This document shows, piece after piece, positions 37,000 through 37,971 of a DNA stretch of 37,971 bases. This stretch comes from Bacilli bacterium (GTDB taxonomy: Bacteria > Bacillota > Bacilli > Alicyclobacillales > SLC66). The notes beneath the pieces are model-generated. The model worked only from the letters and a program-made list of their open reading frames with translations. It was not told the origin of the DNA and ran no database searches. Location: positions 1 to 37,971 of the forward strand of contig JABEUY010000061.1 in the NCBI GenBank assembly GCA_013044175.1, in the 5' to 3' direction. The position numbers and the translations under genes are program-made. Position 1 is the first letter of the stretch. Each line of letters begins with the position of its first letter.

Positions 37000-37230
37000 A
37001 ACTCACCAATTCGATCTGTCATAAAGGTTGTGACTATGTATTCAAAAGTATTAATTCGTCGATTGTTGGGCGAATTCCTTCAAGTTCGACAAAAATCGAC
37101 AAGAATTTCATCAATGATTCTACTCTTCTTATCCTGAAGCAAAAATTTCAAAAAAACAAGGTATGATATGAAAACATTTTTCCCATACTGATCCCATGGT
37201 GGTCATGAAGAGAAACGGCAGGTGAGATAA

Positions 37231-37779
37231 ATGCCTAAATCAGGAAACTTATTGGGGAAAGTATGGACAGCAGAAGAAGATGAATGCTTACTGAATATGA
37301 TGTATGAGGTGAAAGAACTCAAAGGCCATTACGCTGTCATCGCCAAAAAACAACTTGCAAGATCTTTACAACGCAGTGAAAAAGCAACGACACTTCGTTG
37401 GATGCGCCTTCTGATCCGTCATCAAACGCGCATTGAACACGAACGTATCAAACGTGGTTTAACTGTTGCCAAACAACGCGATACACATAAGATCAATCTC
37501 CAACAGGAAAACAAAGATTTTCAATCTGCCATTGAATTTTTACAACGCACTGCCACTAAGCACGACCAGCTTATCACATGTGTCCATGAACTTCTCCATG
37601 AAGTCGAGCAACTCCGTGCAAGTGTTATCTGGTATAAATCGCAAGCTGACGTCGCTAAAAAGGAACGGGATGACCTAGTCAACGCATTTGCTTTAGCGAC
37701 TAAAATCGTCACCGAAGGAGATGATACCGTCACAAAATTACGAACGCTTAGTATCGATCGCATGGGTGTCGTCGGTTAG
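37231..37779 (+). CDS. RsfA/YlbO-like SANT-domain transcription factor
   Basis: This 182-residue protein starts at an ATG with AGGTGAG close upstream. The N-terminal 65 residues look like one Myb/SANT helix-turn-helix repeat: VWTAEEDECLL, then AVIAKKQLARSLQRSEKAT and TLRWMRLLI, with the spaced tryptophans and the 'EED' acid patch. This is the layout of the prespore regulator RsfA and its relatives. From about residue 90 it is highly charged and likely coiled coil (QQENKDFQSAIEFLQ, HELLHEVEQLRAS), which suggests dimerisation. The target is unknown and RsfA assignment is moderate. A strong terminator follows. Confidence 0.7.
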   Translation: MPKSGNLLGKVWTAEEDECLLNMMYEVKELKGHYAVIAKKQLARSLQRSEKATTLRWMRLLIRHQTRIEHERIKRGLTVAKQRDTHKINLQQENKDFQSAIEFLQRTATKHDQLITCVHELLHEVEQLRASVIWYKSQADVAKKERDDLVNAFALATKIVTEGDDTVTKLRTLSIDRMGVVG

Positions 37780-37786
37780 ATCGTAT

Positions 37787-37826
37787 AAGGCTTACCGTCT
37801 TTCTTGCGGATAAGCCTTTTTTTTTT
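37787..37826 (+). terminator. Terminator after the RsfA-like gene
   Basis: Stem AAGGCTTA / TAAGCCTT (37787-37794 and 37811-37818), continued by CCG / CGG with a one-base bulge, is followed by a run of T residues to 37826. It begins 8 bases after the stop. Confidence 0.92.
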
Positions 37827-37840
37827 GCGTATAAATGTCC

Positions 37841-37868
37841 TTGGGGAACTCTTACATTATGATATGAT
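37841..37868 (+). promoter_or_regulatory. Putative promoter of the LacI-family gene
   Basis: TTGGGG (37841-37846) and TATGAT (37863-37868) are 16 bases apart on the plus strand. The ribosome site AAAGG (about 37894-37898) precedes the ATG at 37908. Confidence 0.4.
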
Positions 37869-37907
37869 GGACTGAGAAACTATATAAACACAAAAGGTCG
37901 GGTATAT

Positions 37908-37971
37908 ATGATCACCATTGCCGATGTCGCCAGAAAAGCACATGTGTCTGCGATGACCGTATCACGCGTCA
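37908..37971 (+). CDS. LacI-family repressor, 5' end only
   Basis: Only 21 codons are visible before the right edge. The peptide MITIADVARKAHVSAMTVSR is the standard LacI/GalR helix-turn-helix start, with IADVA.KA.VS...TVSR matching the family. The regulated sugar or ligand cannot be judged from this fragment. Confidence 0.9.
   Translation, partial: MITIADVARKAHVSAMTVSRV

Noticed and set aside
1-37971. CRISPR arrays, tRNA or rRNA genes, insertion sequences, phage genes
   Set aside because: No regularly spaced repeats, tRNA-like folds, transposase motifs or terminal inverted repeats were seen.

Overview
The window looks like chromosomal DNA from an aerobic, menaquinone-using member of the Bacillota. 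The evidence is moderate G+C, strong AGGAGG-type ribosome sites, frequent TTG and GTG starts, complete men genes, a sporulation-kinase-like histidine kinase and an RsfA-like factor. The gene set and style suggest the Alicyclobacillaceae or a close relative; that placement is inference. I see no phage, insertion sequence, CRISPR array, tRNA or rRNA.

Layout. At 1-64 is the 5' end of an HxlR-type regulator. At 144-6446 (minus) is a tightly coupled menB-menE-menF-menD-menH operon, with menA divergent at 6576-7463; menC is not in the window. At 7509-16826 is a Kdp potassium-uptake locus of unusual design. Its minus-strand operon holds a 30-residue membrane micropeptide, kdpF, kdpA, kdpB, kdpC, and a 759-residue protein made of two tandem copies of the KdpD cytoplasmic sensor module (KdpD ATPase-like domain plus USP domain). 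The histidine kinase half of KdpD and kdpE are divergent on the plus strand. At 16906-22383 are trxB, an unknown membrane protein, an HD-GYP protein, a PAS histidine kinase and a ThuA-like protein. At 22465-26019 (minus) is a fixABCX operon for electron transfer to the quinone pool. A DoxX-family protein and an acetate/succinate-type CoA-transferase follow, then gltB-gltD (glutamate synthase), a PAS-GGDEF-EAL protein, an RsfA-like regulator, and the first codons of a LacI-family repressor.

How the parts connect. The men genes make the quinone, and FixABCX feeds electrons into it. KdpFABC provides high-affinity K+ uptake, and its K+-sensing domains are encoded in the same operon as the pump, not in the kinase. 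c-di-GMP turnover is represented twice (HD-GYP and GGDEF-EAL).

The most unusual items are the doubled, detached KdpD sensor, the extra micropeptide before kdpF, and a set of symmetric operator-like sequences sitting on the promoters of the fix, CoA-transferase, glt and hxlR units.
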